DNA of 38,791 bases from Myxococcaceae bacterium (GCA_019694595.1 JAIBBQ010000037.1:1-38791); one strand, 5' to 3'; shown: positions 9,626 through 18,881, numbered from the stretch's first letter. Made by a program: numbers and translations. Notes: a model not told the origin generated them from the sequence alone.

Positions 9626-12600
9626 TCACTCCTCGCGGTCGCGTCGCACCAGCGTCGCCTCGGACAGGTGCACCCGGGCATCTCCACGCACCTCGACCGG
9701 CTGCTCGAAGCTCCCCGTCGCCAGACTCACGTCGAGGAGGTAGGCCCCGCACGGAACGCCGCGCGCGTACGCCCGGTGATCGGGCATCACCACCAGCGTG
9801 TGGGTCGTCCCATCGGCGGCGAGGTTGCCCACCGGCCGCAGCTCGGCGCGGGAACACTCCACCTCGTCCCAGTCCACCTCGATGCTGCAGGACCCGGGGG
9901 CAGGCCCGAGCACCAGCGCCGGCATGCCCCGGCTGGCGACGATCACCCGGCTCACCTCGAGCATCGGCACCCGCAGCTCGAGCTGCCCCACGGGCACGTC
10001 GAGCTCGAAGCGACCGTCGGAGCCACTGCGCGCCGTCAGCTCGTCGCCGTCGGCGGTCACCTGGATCGCTGCCGCCTGGCCCTTCCCCCGCTCGTCGACC
10101 ACCACCCCGGTGAGGTGAACCGCGGGCTCGAGCACCAGCCGGACGCTCTGGCCCGGCTGCGCCGTGGCCTCTCCCCGGCGTGAGCCCCGGTGGGCACTCA
10201 CGCGGTACGGCGGGTCCTGCACCCAGGGGTCGAACGCCAGGTGGAACGTGCCGTCGGCGCTGGTCATCGCCGTGCCGCCCAGCTCGACGAGGCTCACCTC
10301 CGCGCCGGGCACTGGCTGCCCGTCGGCCGTCACCACCACGCCGCGCAGCTCGGGCGCCTTGCGCAGCACCAGGTCACCGAGCTCCGCGGCGAGGGGATCC
10401 TTGAGTTCGAGCGACTGGTAGCCTTCGGCGCTCACCACCAGCACCTCCGGCTCCTCTCCCGGCTGTGATCGCCGCGGCGCAGGCACCTCGAAGGTCCCGC
10501 CGGGCTCGTCGAAGGTCACGCCGCCCACGGAGAACTCGGCCACCGGCTTGCGCAGCTCGTCGACCACCCGGCCATGCAGCAGAGCGCGGCGGCGCATCAT
10601 GATCTTGAGCGGCTGCCCACCGGGGGCCACCGGCACCTTGGGCGTCTCGACGTCCCAGCCCTCGACGTCGCCGACGACCAGCAGCGCGTAGCCCAGCCCA
10701 GGAGTGAGCCCGCGGGCCACGAAGTGGCCATCGGCGCCCACCTCCGCCTCTCGCACGGGGCGCAGGCCGTCATCCTTCGCGGCGCTCGGCGGGACCAGCT
10801 GCACGGTCACGTCGGGCAACGGGCCGCCCTGCGCGATGAGCTGACCGGTCAGCGAGGCCCCCGGCAGCAGCTCGAGCCGCGCCTGTGCGGCGGCCCCCTG
10901 CCGGACCTCCACGGTCGCGGCGACCGACCCTGCGCGGCGCTCGCTGTACGCGCGGATCTCGTAGGTGCCCACCGGGAGTTCGAGGTGGGCCAGGCCCCGC
11001 TCGTCGCAGCCGGACTCCAGCGGTGCGGCAGACTTCGCCCCCTGCGGACGGGCCCTGACGGCCGCCACGTCCTCCGGCCCGTCGAGACCGGTGACGGTCA
11101 CCTCCAGCGTCCCCTGGCGGCGCAGTTGCAGCCGGACCCGGGAGCTGGGCAACGGCACCGTCTGCTCGGCGGTTCCGGCCTCGGGGTGGGCCGCGACGAG
11201 CTCCACCGACGTTCCCCCGGGCCCGAGCGAGAGGGTGAAGGCACCGTCGGCTCCGGTGCTGGTGCGCTTGCCGTCGCCATCCACCGTGGCGCCAGACACC
11301 GGGCGGCCCGCCTCGTCGACCACGAGGCCGCTCACCCCGAGCGACTCCTCCTCGGGCGGCGCCTGCAGCACCACCTCGAGGTGCCGTTCCCCCGGCCCGA
11401 GATCGAGCGCCGTGTGAAACTGGAGCGCTCTGGGCCTGTCGAAGAGCTGAATCATCTGATCGACACTCCCTTTCGGCATGGCAGCCTCGGGAAGTGGCGG
11501 GGCCGGCGCCGACACGTCGAGCTCGCACGCGCCCTCGGCCAGCGGCCCCAGCGTGAGGAGCGCCCCTTCCGTCTCCGCCTCGGCGTCGAAGTTGCCGTCG
11601 GCGCAGCGGAGGCTCGCGGAGGCCTGCACCGGCTGCCCGTCGGGGCCGGTCACCGACAGCACCAGGGTCGCGGCACCGCGCAGCTCGAGCGTCACTTCCT
11701 TCTCGGGCCCGTCGAAGCTCACCAGCGTCGCCGGGGAGACCAGCGCCCCGGAGCGGGCGGTGACCTCCACGTCGGGCCCCACCAGTCCTTCGACCCGAAC
11801 CACGCCACCCGAGGTGCGCAGGCCGCCCGCGGGGAGCCAGGGCTGATCGGCGAACGACAGCTCCGCGTCGACCGACCGTTCCCCGATCGAGGTGTGAACG
11901 ATCAGCGTGTGCGTCTGCTCGAGCGTGTACGCCAGCGTGTCGTCCGGCTCGGTCGGCCCGGCGACGATCGACGATTCCTGCATCGAGGCGAAGCCGCTGG
12001 CCCGGGCGATCAGCCGGAACGTGGCGCCATCGGTGAGCCCCTGGAACACCCCCACGCCCTGGGCGTCGGTGACGGCGTGGAACGTCTCCAGCGTCTGCAG
12101 GGCGATGAGCTCGACCTGGGCCTGCGCCACCGGCTCGCCCCCCTCGTTCGCCAGCGAGACCGCCACCCGCCGTGCAGGTGCCACGGTGAGCTCGAGGTCG
12201 CCTTCCAGCCCCTCGGTGAGCGTCTCGCCCGCGAGCGCGCCCTTGCGCGCGAAGACGCCGACCTCGGCGGCCTGCAGCGCCGGGAAGGTGACGCGCCCAT
12301 CGGGCCCGGTCACCGCCTGCGCCAGCACCTTGGGCGCGTGCGAACGATCGCGCAGCCACGGCAGCACCACGCCTTCCGACTCGCGGTCGACGCAGTTGAC
12401 CAGGTCGTCCCCGTCCGGGGAGCGGGCGCGCATCAGGGCCGAAGCGTCCCACTCGCGCACCACCACCTCGGCGCCCGCCTGCGGCGCCCCGTTCTCGTCG
12501 ACGACCTGCACCGTCAGCGCCGTGGGCGCTTGCTCGGCGTCGGGCGCCTCCAGCTCGTCGACGGTCACCTCCGCCTTGGGCGCTGCCGGCGTCTCGCCGC

Positions 12601-12706
12601 CCGTCTCGGTCCCCGGGGCCTGACCGGCGTCCGACCACCACCACGCTGCGCCGGCCGCGCCGAGCACCACCACCGCGACCGCGCTGGCCACGAGCGCTCG
12701 TCGCAT
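9626..12706 (-). CDS. Large membrane-anchored protein with carboxypeptidase-regulatory-like repeats (paralogue 2)
   Basis: A 1026-aa protein from ATG 12706; its start overlaps the upstream gene's stop by one base (TGATG), which indicates translational coupling. MRRALVASAVAVVVLGAAGAAWWW forms a single N-terminal membrane anchor or uncleaved signal. The rest is a chain of about 8-10 immunoglobulin-like beta-sandwiches of the carboxypeptidase-regulatory type. These are recognised by recurring G-x-V-x-D-x-x-G-x-P-V-x-G-A-x-V and S-x-D-G-x-F-x-L patterns, for example VSGLVVDEAGRPVSGATV, LHGRVVDELRKPVAEF, LRGVVVTADGQPVPGAEV and LTGVVVDERGKGQAAAI. No enzymatic motif is visible. The C-terminal half is clearly homologous to that of its neighbour at 12706-15663 (ELGDLVLRKAPELRGVV versus DLGDLVLRAAPKLVGVV). 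It probably projects into the periplasm and has a structural or adhesive role. Its function is unknown. Confidence 0.87.
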   Translation of the reverse strand: MRRALVASAVAVVVLGAAGAAWWWSDAGQAPGTETGGETPAAPKAEVTVDELEAPDAEQAPTALTVQVVDENGAPQAGAEVVVREWDASALMRARSPDGDDLVNCVDRESEGVVLPWLRDRSHAPKVLAQAVTGPDGRVTFPALQAAEVGVFARKGALAGETLTEGLEGDLELTVAPARRVAVSLANEGGEPVAQAQVELIALQTLETFHAVTDAQGVGVFQGLTDGATFRLIARASGFASMQESSIVAGPTEPDDTLAYTLEQTHTLIVHTSIGERSVDAELSFADQPWLPAGGLRTSGGVVRVEGLVGPDVEVTARSGALVSPATLVSFDGPEKEVTLELRGAATLVLSVTGPDGQPVQASASLRCADGNFDAEAETEGALLTLGPLAEGACELDVSAPAPPLPEAAMPKGSVDQMIQLFDRPRALQFHTALDLGPGERHLEVVLQAPPEEESLGVSGLVVDEAGRPVSGATVDGDGKRTSTGADGAFTLSLGPGGTSVELVAAHPEAGTAEQTVPLPSSRVRLQLRRQGTLEVTVTGLDGPEDVAAVRARPQGAKSAAPLESGCDERGLAHLELPVGTYEIRAYSERRAGSVAATVEVRQGAAAQARLELLPGASLTGQLIAQGGPLPDVTVQLVPPSAAKDDGLRPVREAEVGADGHFVARGLTPGLGYALLVVGDVEGWDVETPKVPVAPGGQPLKIMMRRRALLHGRVVDELRKPVAEFSVGGVTFDEPGGTFEVPAPRRSQPGEEPEVLVVSAEGYQSLELKDPLAAELGDLVLRKAPELRGVVVTADGQPVPGAEVSLVELGGTAMTSADGTFHLAFDPWVQDPPYRVSAHRGSRRGEATAQPGQSVRLVLEPAVHLTGVVVDERGKGQAAAIQVTADGDELTARSGSDGRFELDVPVGQLELRVPMLEVSRVIVASRGMPALVLGPAPGSCSIEVDWDEVECSRAELRPVGNLAADGTTHTLVVMPDHRAYARGVPCGAYLLDVSLATGSFEQPVEVRGDARVHLSEATLVRRDREE

Positions 12707-15663
12707 CAGCGCACCAGGCTCACTTCGGCACTCGAGGGCACGTCGACCCGGGAGATCGCCGGGCCGCCGGGCGTCTCGGCGTGGAAGCTCGCCCACACCA
12801 GCGAGTACCTGCCGGGCGGAACGCCGGGGAACACCACCCGCTCCGAGAGCGGCTGGTACACCAGCTGGGCCCAGCTCGAGCGCAGCAGCTCCATCGGCGG
12901 GTTGCCGATCGCCGTCACCTCACCGCGCACCAGCCAGAGCGCGAAGCCACGCTGCGGCCGCACGTGCACCACCACCGGGGCGGAGCCAGGCGCGAGGCCG
13001 AAGTCGAGCACCACCTCCTGGGTGCCGACCTGGACGATCTGCGCCAGGGGATCTTCGGAGCCGCGCTGTCCGGGCGTGGCGACCACGAAGCGGTACACGC
13101 CGGGAGGCACGTCGACCGAGTAGCGGCCGTCGGCGCCGGTCACCACCGACACCGGCTCGCCGCGCTCGGCCTGCAAGCCCTGGATCTCGACCCCGGGCTG
13201 AGGCCGCCCGTCAGCCGAGTACACCCCGCCGCTCACCCGGGTGCCCGCGCGCAGCGACAGCTGCACCGAGTCGTCGAGCTGCGCCACCACCGCGCTGCCG
13301 CTGCGCCGGCCCTTGCGCGCCACCACGGTGAACTCGCTCACGAACGGCGGCTTGGCGAGGGTGAAGCGACCGTCTTCCGAAGACCGGGTCTGCTGCTCGC
13401 ACACGTCGCAGCCGACCACCGCGTCGGCCACGGGGGCGCCCTGCTCGTCCTTCACCACGCCGACCAGCTTGGGAGCGGCGCGCAGCACGAGGTCGCCCAG
13501 GTCCGGCACCCGTGGGCGGTCGACCACCAGCGGCTCGTAGCCCGGCGCCTCCACGGTGAAGATCACCCGATCCTCCGTCGCCGGGAGCGGCAGCTCGAAG
13601 CGCCCGTCGCTGCTCTCGACTTCATGCTCGTCGATGCGGAAGTGGCGCACCGGCTTGCCGTCGCTCACCACCCGCCCCCGGAAGATGGGCTGACGGCGCA
13701 CCACGATCTTCACCGGCTCACCGCCCGCGACCGCGGTGGTGCGCTCGGGTTGCTCGAGGCCGCGGCCGACCACCCGCAGGGCGTAGATGCCCTTGGGCCG
13801 CAGCGGCGAGAGCGAGAACTTTCCGTCGGCGTCGGTCACCGCGGGCTCGGCGCCGCGCGGGGTGACGCTGACCGACGCCCCCGTCACCGGGACCCCCGAC
13901 GTGTCCACCACCTGGCCGCTCACCGCGGCGCCGGCCCGGAGCTCGGCGGTGACCTCCAGGAGCTGGCCGTCGTTGATGGTCACCACCTGGCGCTCCGCGG
14001 GCAGGAACTCGGGGTGCGAAGCGATGAGCGTGTACTTGCCCGGGGGCAGGCCGCGCATGAGCACGACTCCGTCGGCGCCGGAGGTGCGATCGTTGCGGAA
14101 GCTGCCTTCGCGGTCGATGAACATCGACACGCTGGCCCCTTCGATGCGCTTGCCGTCGGCGCTCACCACCACCCGCGCGCCGGCCTTGGGCTCCAGCTGC
14201 AGCTCCACGCCCGACTTCGGGGCGCTCACCGTGAGCTCTCCACCGCCCCAGTCGGAGTGGTGGGCGTGCAGCCCGTACTGCCCCGGCGACGGCACCACCG
14301 CCACGAAGCGCCCCTCGGCGTCGGCGTGCACCGAGTCGCCCGTGGGGGTGATCAGCACCGAGATGCGCGGCGCCGGCCGCCCGTACTCGTCGAGCACCCG
14401 CCCGGAGATGACGGTGCCGCGCGCGAGCGTCAGATCGAGCCGCGTCTCGCCCGCCTTCACCTGCACCGGCTGGGTGACCGCGGTGAAGCCTTCGGCCTCG
14501 GCCTTGAGCAGGTAGTCGCCCGGCGCCACCGGCCCGAGCAGCACCAGCTCCCCCGTGCCGGCCCGCTTCTGGTGCAGCACCTCGCCCGCTGGAGACAGCA
14601 GCGACAGCGTGGGGTTCGCCACCGGTGCCTCCGCCTCGTCGAGCACCGTCGCGGCCACCCGGCCTCCGGCCTCCAGCTCGAGCGCCACCCGGGTGGTGAG
14701 CTCGGTCAGCGTCACCACCTGCGGCGCGGAGGCCTGAGCGCCCAGCGCTGCGGTGACCGAGAGCTGATCGGGGTACAGCTCCTTCAGCTGCGCGAGGCCC
14801 TTGGTGGCCACCACCATGCGATCCAGATGATCGCCGGTGACGTGCACCGTGGCCTCGGCGGGCACGCCGCCCTGGGTGACCGCCACCTCGAGGGTCCTGG
14901 GATCGGACAGGCGAAGGGTCAGCGCCTCGCCCCCCGCCTCCACCGCCGCCCGCAGCACCGGCAGCTTGCCCGGCGCCTCCGCGAGCACCGCGAAAGGCCC
15001 TTCCCCCAGGCTCTGCAGCGCGAAGCGCCCCTGGGCGTCGGCCTCGACGTGGAGGTAGCGCGCCAGGTGCTCCGACACCGCCCACACCCGCCCCGCCACG
15101 CCCTGCCCGCGCTCGTCGAGCAGCCGGCCGGTGATGGTCCGCGCCGGAGGCAGGTAGATCTCCACCGGGTCGCCGGGGGCGGCGCGCTCGTGCACGCCGT
15201 CGCCGAAGCCCGCGGCACGGGCCCACACGGTGAAGGAGACGCCGGCCAGTTGCTCGAAGCGGAAGGCGCCCTTCTCGTCGGCCGTGGTGTGCGCGCCCGC
15301 CACCAGCTCGCCCCGCCCCGAGCCCAGCAGGGCCGCCACCTCGAGCGCAGTCTCGCGCGCGGGGCAGCCGAGCACCGGCTCCTGGCAGAAACCGCAGGTG
15401 TGGGTGTTGATGCTCGCCTGCACCGACGACGCGAGGAACACCTCCGCCCCCGGCACCGGCCGGCCCTGCGGGTCCTTCACCAGCCCGGTCAGCGTCAGCC
15501 CCTGGCTCTGGGCGCGCACGTCGACCGCGCGAAACTCGGGCAGCGGCCGCGGCTGGGCCGCCGTGGCCACGTCGGTGCCCGCCGGCGGCGGCGCGCGCAA
15601 GAACCAGGCGGCGCCCGCGACGAGCACCCCCAGCACCACCACGCCGATCAGCGCCCTGCGCAT
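12706..15663 (-). CDS. Large membrane-anchored protein with carboxypeptidase-regulatory-like repeats (paralogue 1)
   Basis: A 985-aa protein. ATG 15663 is preferred over GTG 15669 because GAGGTG lies 8 nt upstream of the ATG but only 2 nt before the GTG. MRRALIGVVVLGVLVAGAAWFLRA is a single membrane anchor. The remainder is a string of carboxypeptidase-regulatory-like beta-sandwiches, for example LTGLVKDPQGRPVPGAEVFL, ITGRLLDERGQGVAGRV, ISGRVLDEYGRPAPRISV, VSGQVVDTSGVPVTGASV and VGVVKDEQGAPVADAVV. Two Cys-rich spots occur: CGFCQEPVLGC near residue 92 and GCDVCEQ near 745, which may form disulfides if exported. No catalytic motif is seen. It is the first gene after the FadL-like porin and is followed directly by its paralogue. 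A possible promoter with direct repeats sits in the 102-bp gap upstream. The function is unknown; a periplasmic or surface scaffold is the most economical guess. Confidence 0.88.
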   Translation of the reverse strand: MRRALIGVVVLGVLVAGAAWFLRAPPPAGTDVATAAQPRPLPEFRAVDVRAQSQGLTLTGLVKDPQGRPVPGAEVFLASSVQASINTHTCGFCQEPVLGCPARETALEVAALLGSGRGELVAGAHTTADEKGAFRFEQLAGVSFTVWARAAGFGDGVHERAAPGDPVEIYLPPARTITGRLLDERGQGVAGRVWAVSEHLARYLHVEADAQGRFALQSLGEGPFAVLAEAPGKLPVLRAAVEAGGEALTLRLSDPRTLEVAVTQGGVPAEATVHVTGDHLDRMVVATKGLAQLKELYPDQLSVTAALGAQASAPQVVTLTELTTRVALELEAGGRVAATVLDEAEAPVANPTLSLLSPAGEVLHQKRAGTGELVLLGPVAPGDYLLKAEAEGFTAVTQPVQVKAGETRLDLTLARGTVISGRVLDEYGRPAPRISVLITPTGDSVHADAEGRFVAVVPSPGQYGLHAHHSDWGGGELTVSAPKSGVELQLEPKAGARVVVSADGKRIEGASVSMFIDREGSFRNDRTSGADGVVLMRGLPPGKYTLIASHPEFLPAERQVVTINDGQLLEVTAELRAGAAVSGQVVDTSGVPVTGASVSVTPRGAEPAVTDADGKFSLSPLRPKGIYALRVVGRGLEQPERTTAVAGGEPVKIVVRRQPIFRGRVVSDGKPVRHFRIDEHEVESSDGRFELPLPATEDRVIFTVEAPGYEPLVVDRPRVPDLGDLVLRAAPKLVGVVKDEQGAPVADAVVGCDVCEQQTRSSEDGRFTLAKPPFVSEFTVVARKGRRSGSAVVAQLDDSVQLSLRAGTRVSGGVYSADGRPQPGVEIQGLQAERGEPVSVVTGADGRYSVDVPPGVYRFVVATPGQRGSEDPLAQIVQVGTQEVVLDFGLAPGSAPVVVHVRPQRGFALWLVRGEVTAIGNPPMELLRSSWAQLVYQPLSERVVFPGVPPGRYSLVWASFHAETPGGPAISRVDVPSSAEVSLVR

Positions 15664-15690
15664 GCCCACGTCACCTCGAGCCCTGACACC

Positions 15691-15720
15691 ACGCTAGGCG
15701 GACTCGACACCGGACCCCAA
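15691..15720 (-). promoter_or_regulatory. Putative promoter of the beta-sandwich gene pair
   Basis: On the minus strand: -35 TTGGGG (15720-15715), 18-bp spacer, -10 TAGCGT (15696-15691), giving a start near 15684 and a leader of about 20 nt with GAGGTG before ATG 15663. A direct repeat ACACCGG (15707-15713 and 15721-15727, 14-bp period) flanks the -35 and could be an operator. Found by eye only. Confidence 0.35.
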
Positions 15721-15765
15721 ACACCGGTTCCCGCTGGAGGATTCCGGGCCGGGCGGACCGCGGCG

Positions 15766-17070
15766 CTAGAAGTCGTACCGCACGGCGATGGTGAGCCCGT
15801 AGGCCCGGCCGGAATACGAGTACGACGGCGTCACGTCGGTCGCTTCCTTGTTCGTCTCCCTCGCCAGCACGAACTGGCCCTGGGTGGCGAGGTCGATGGT
15901 CACCGGGCGCGAGAAGATCTCCAGCGGGTCGCTGAAGTTGAAGCCCAGCCCCGCGGTGAGGCCCACCGTCGGCCCGTCGAGGATGTTGGTGCCCGGCGCG
16001 TCCTGCTTGGGGACCATGGTCGGCCGGAAGAAGGCGCCCCCCCGCGCCGCGAAGCGGTCGCTGATGCGGTACTCGATGCCCAGGCGGCCGCTCACCGTGT
16101 CCGCGAAGCCCGGCGGCTGGCTGGGCGACGACACGTCGAGCGCCCCGTCGAGCCCCAGCGCCTTCAGGGTGTCGCCCGAGAGGTCCACCGTCAGCCCCAT
16201 GTACGGCGACGGCGCCCGCGACCAGTTCATCCACGTTCCGCTGACCGCGATGGTCAGCTGGGGAATCGGGTCCCACGCGGCGCCGAACTCGAGCTCGTGG
16301 GGCGTGTAATGGGTGATGCCGTTGATGTTGAAGCCCAGCGTCCCCACGCCCTTGAGGTCCACCGACGCGGGAATCGAGTACTCGAGGAAGCGCTCCCAGC
16401 GGAAGGTGACGCCGAACCGCAGCTGCTTGATGGGCGTGATCGCCACCGAGAACACCGGCGACGCCCGGGTGACCAGGCTCGAGTCCACGCTGCGCTTGGT
16501 GACCTGCTTGCTGAAGAGGTCCACCTGCACCTGCGCGCCGTCGCCCAGCAGGTCGGCGAACGCCTGGATGCCCACGCCCAGGCTGAACCACTCGGTGATC
16601 TTGATGCCCACCCCGGCGTGCAAGAGCAACCGCTCGGGGTTCGAGTTGTAGGTGATCCAGTACGGCTGCTCGGGGTCCGGCGCCAGGAGGCGCACCAGCC
16701 GCGTCGCCGGCACCAGGAGCCCCACCCCGAGGCTGACGTGGTTCTTCAGCTTCCCGCCCAGGGGGAACACGAACCCCAGCTGGAAGGCCACCGCGTCGGG
16801 GCTCGAACAGTAGGCGCAGTCGAGCTGCCGCGACGGGTCCTTCGAGGTCACGTCGCCCTGCAGGCGGTACCAGGAGAACCCCAGCCCGAAGTTCGCCGTC
16901 TCGGCCCGGGTCAGCAGCGCGGGGTTGTAGAAGGTCGCCGTGTAGTCGTTGGCCTCCGCGACCATCGCGCCTGCCATCGCTGCGGCACGGGGGCCGTCGC
17001 CGAAGGTGTCGTGCGAGTTGGCCAGCGCCAGCCGGCCGACCAGCGCGAGCGCCACCGCGGCGGCGCGCAT
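15766..17070 (-). CDS. FadL/OmpP1-like outer-membrane transport protein
   Basis: A 434-aa protein whose ATG at 17070 overlaps the phosphatase stop by one base (TGATG). A signal peptide (MRAAAVALALVGRLALA) is followed by the FadL-type N-terminal block: NSHDTFGDGPRAAAMAGAMVAEANDYTATFYNPALL, written here as segments NSHDTFGDGPRAAAMAGAM and NDYTATFYNPALL. This corresponds to the hatch with the NPA motif of hydrophobic-compound porins. About 14 beta-strands follow, and the chain ends in VRYDF with a terminal Phe for outer-membrane insertion. FadL-family proteins carry long-chain fatty acids or other hydrophobic compounds across the outer membrane by lateral diffusion. A short Cys pair (CAYC, about 85-88) in an early loop is unusual and may form a local disulfide. 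Coupling to a PP2C-cNMP signalling protein is notable (see findings). The substrate is unknown. Confidence 0.88.
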   Translation of the reverse strand: MRAAAVALALVGRLALANSHDTFGDGPRAAAMAGAMVAEANDYTATFYNPALLTRAETANFGLGFSWYRLQGDVTSKDPSRQLDCAYCSSPDAVAFQLGFVFPLGGKLKNHVSLGVGLLVPATRLVRLLAPDPEQPYWITYNSNPERLLLHAGVGIKITEWFSLGVGIQAFADLLGDGAQVQVDLFSKQVTKRSVDSSLVTRASPVFSVAITPIKQLRFGVTFRWERFLEYSIPASVDLKGVGTLGFNINGITHYTPHELEFGAAWDPIPQLTIAVSGTWMNWSRAPSPYMGLTVDLSGDTLKALGLDGALDVSSPSQPPGFADTVSGRLGIEYRISDRFAARGGAFFRPTMVPKQDAPGTNILDGPTVGLTAGLGFNFSDPLEIFSRPVTIDLATQGQFVLARETNKEATDVTPSYSYSGRAYGLTIAVRYDF

Positions 17071-18341
17071 CACTCCTCGGCGAACGGCTGGATGGCCTGG
17101 GCGACCGCCAGCTCCTGCCGAGCCTCCGACAGCTCCGAGTTGGTGGCCCGCAAGCGGTCGGACAGCACCTGCACGAAGCTCCAGAGCATCTTCACCGCCA
17201 GGATCGACTCGCGCTTCATCAGCGTCATCAGATCCTGCCGGGAGATCACCATCACCCGCGTGGGCTCGGTGGCGCGCACCGTGGCCGACCGGGGCGCGTT
17301 GTCGATGAGCCCCATCTCGCCGAAGTGACCGCCGGCGCGGAGCTCCGCGATCTCGACCCCGTTCTTCTCGATCGCCACCCGGCCGCGGATGACGACGAAC
17401 AGCTCTTCGCCCGGCTGCCCTTCGGTGACGATCTCGCGGCCCGCCGGAAAGGTGCGGGTGGTGGCGATCGACAGCACCGCCGTCTGTTCCTTGTAGGTGA
17501 GGTGCCTGAAGAGCGGGATCTTCTTCAGGGCCTCCATGCGCGACTGCGCTTCGGCCGTCTCCTCGGAGACCGCCGCCGCATCGCCCGCGACCTTCACCAC
17601 CACGCTGGTGATGTTGTCCTTGCCGCCGCGCTCGTTCGCCAGGTCGACGAAGCGCTTGGGCAGCGCGTCGGCCTGGACCGCAGCCACCAGCGGCGCGACC
17701 TCGTCGTCGGCCAGGTAGCCGTGGAGCCCGTCGCTGCAGAGCACGAAGGTGTCGCCCGGCAGCAGGTCCACGATCAGGGTGTCGACCTGCACCGACTCCT
17801 GGATGCCCACCGCGCGGGTGATCACGTTGCGGTAGCTCGACGTGGCCGCCTGCTCGCGGGTGATGGTGCCCGCCTTGAGCTGGGCCGCGATCAGGGTGTG
17901 ATCCTCGGTGAGGCGGTGACACTGCCCCGCGCGCACCAGGTACACCCGGCTGTCGCCGACGTGGCCGATGACCCCGCGGCTGCCGGCGATCACCAGGCAG
18001 ACGAAGGTGGTGCCCATGCCGCGCTTGGTGCTGTCGGCGGTGGCGAGCTTGTAGATGTCGTTGCAGGCGCGCTGCACCGCGACCTCGACCAGCGCCGCCG
18101 CGGCCGCCCGGTTCGCCTGGCTGGCGTCCTTGGCGAGGTCCTTCAAGATCGACTTGTTGGTGGTGACGTGCTGCTTCACCACCTCCACGGCGCGAGCGCT
18201 GGCCACCTCGCCCGCGGCATGACCGCCCATGCCGTCGGCCACCACGTAGAGCCCCAGGCCGGAATCGACCAGCATGGCGTCTTCGTTGTGTTGCCGCTTC
18301 CGGCCGACGTCGCTGAGTCCGAACGCTTCAGTGGTGAGCAC
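17070..18341 (-). CDS. PP2C-type Ser/Thr phosphatase fused to a cyclic nucleotide-binding domain
   Basis: A 423-aa protein from GTG 18341, with AGGA 8 nt upstream. Residues 5-253 are a PP2C (PPM) phosphatase, with metal-binding acids in HNEDAML (E20/D21), DGMGG (D36), GHVGDSR (D130), CSDGL (D204) and GGKDNIT (D242). All key positions are present, so it should be active with Mn/Mg. Residues about 275-375 are a cyclic nucleotide-binding domain of the CRP fold. The phosphate-binding cassette GGHFGEMGLIDNAPRSATV keeps the Glu (E342) and Arg (R351) that hold the ribose and phosphate, so real cAMP or cGMP binding is plausible. A helical tail (about 378-423) follows. It likely dephosphorylates targets of Hanks-type kinases, with activity tuned by a cyclic nucleotide. 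It sits 30 bp after an FHA gene and is coupled by TGATG to the porin gene. Confidence 0.93.
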   Translation of the reverse strand: MLTTEAFGLSDVGRKRQHNEDAMLVDSGLGLYVVADGMGGHAAGEVASARAVEVVKQHVTTNKSILKDLAKDASQANRAAAAALVEVAVQRACNDIYKLATADSTKRGMGTTFVCLVIAGSRGVIGHVGDSRVYLVRAGQCHRLTEDHTLIAAQLKAGTITREQAATSSYRNVITRAVGIQESVQVDTLIVDLLPGDTFVLCSDGLHGYLADDEVAPLVAAVQADALPKRFVDLANERGGKDNITSVVVKVAGDAAAVSEETAEAQSRMEALKKIPLFRHLTYKEQTAVLSIATTRTFPAGREIVTEGQPGEELFVVIRGRVAIEKNGVEIAELRAGGHFGEMGLIDNAPRSATVRATEPTRVMVISRQDLMTLMKRESILAVKMLWSFVQVLSDRLRATNSELSEARQELAVAQAIQPFAEE

Positions 18342-18371
18342 GATGATTTTCCTGGGAGATCGACCTTAGCC

Positions 18372-18881
18372 TCAGGTCCCCTTGCTGCGGAGGAATTTCA
18401 AGAACCCCGCAGCGGTGAGAAAAGTGAGATCGATCTGGCCGATCTTCACCCGGTTGCCGTTTTCCAGGGCCGCCGGCCGCTTGGCCTCGAGCGGCGTCCC
18501 TTCCAGCTCCGTTCCATTCTTGGACCCAGCGTCGGCGAGCGTCCAGGCACCGGCGGTGGTCTTCTCGAACCAGGCGTGGAAGCGAGACACCGAGGCGTCG
18601 TCGAGCACGATGTCGTTGTTCGCCGTGCGGCCGAGCGTGATGCGGTGGCGCATCGCGTTGTCCTTGGTCTTCTCCAGGAACACCACCACCGGCTCTCCCC
18701 CGCCCATGACCGCGTCGCTCTGCCCGCTGACGGTGCGGAAGCGGAAGTGGGCCTCGGTGTCCTCGTCCTCGTCGACCTCGGGCGGCTCGTAGACCAGCAC
18801 GCACCGCCCCGCGACGCGCCGCTCGAACGTCTTCGCGTCGTCGAGGTAGCGCTGCAGGCAGGTGACGAGCGGCTCAGGCAT
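18372..18881 (-). CDS. FHA domain protein
   Basis: A 169-aa cytoplasmic protein from ATG 18881; its start overlaps the end of the preceding gene by 8 bp. Residues about 78-155 form a complete forkhead-associated domain, with all phosphothreonine-contact motifs: GR (84-85) in ITLGRTANNDIVL, S99-R100-F-H102, and SKNGT (120-124) with N122. Residues 1-77 are an N-terminal region with a Glu/Asp-rich stretch (PPEVDEDEDTEAHF) and no recognised domain. FHA modules bind pThr peptides made by Hanks-type kinases. The gene lies 30 bp before the PP2C-cNMP phosphatase, so reader and eraser of the same modification are probably co-expressed. Confidence 0.9.
   Translation of the reverse strand: MPEPLVTCLQRYLDDAKTFERRVAGRCVLVYEPPEVDEDEDTEAHFRFRTVSGQSDAVMGGGEPVVVFLEKTKDNAMRHRITLGRTANNDIVLDDASVSRFHAWFEKTTAGAWTLADAGSKNGTELEGTPLEAKRPAALENGNRVKIGQIDLTFLTAAGFLKFLRSKGT

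Noticed and set aside
12781-17328. Very long open frame on the plus strand opposite the beta-sandwich and porin genes (about 1500 codons).
   Set aside because: Its translation is His/Arg/Ala/Gly-rich with no domain; it is an antisense shadow caused by GC-rich codons. The opposing frames carry signal sequences and recognisable folds.
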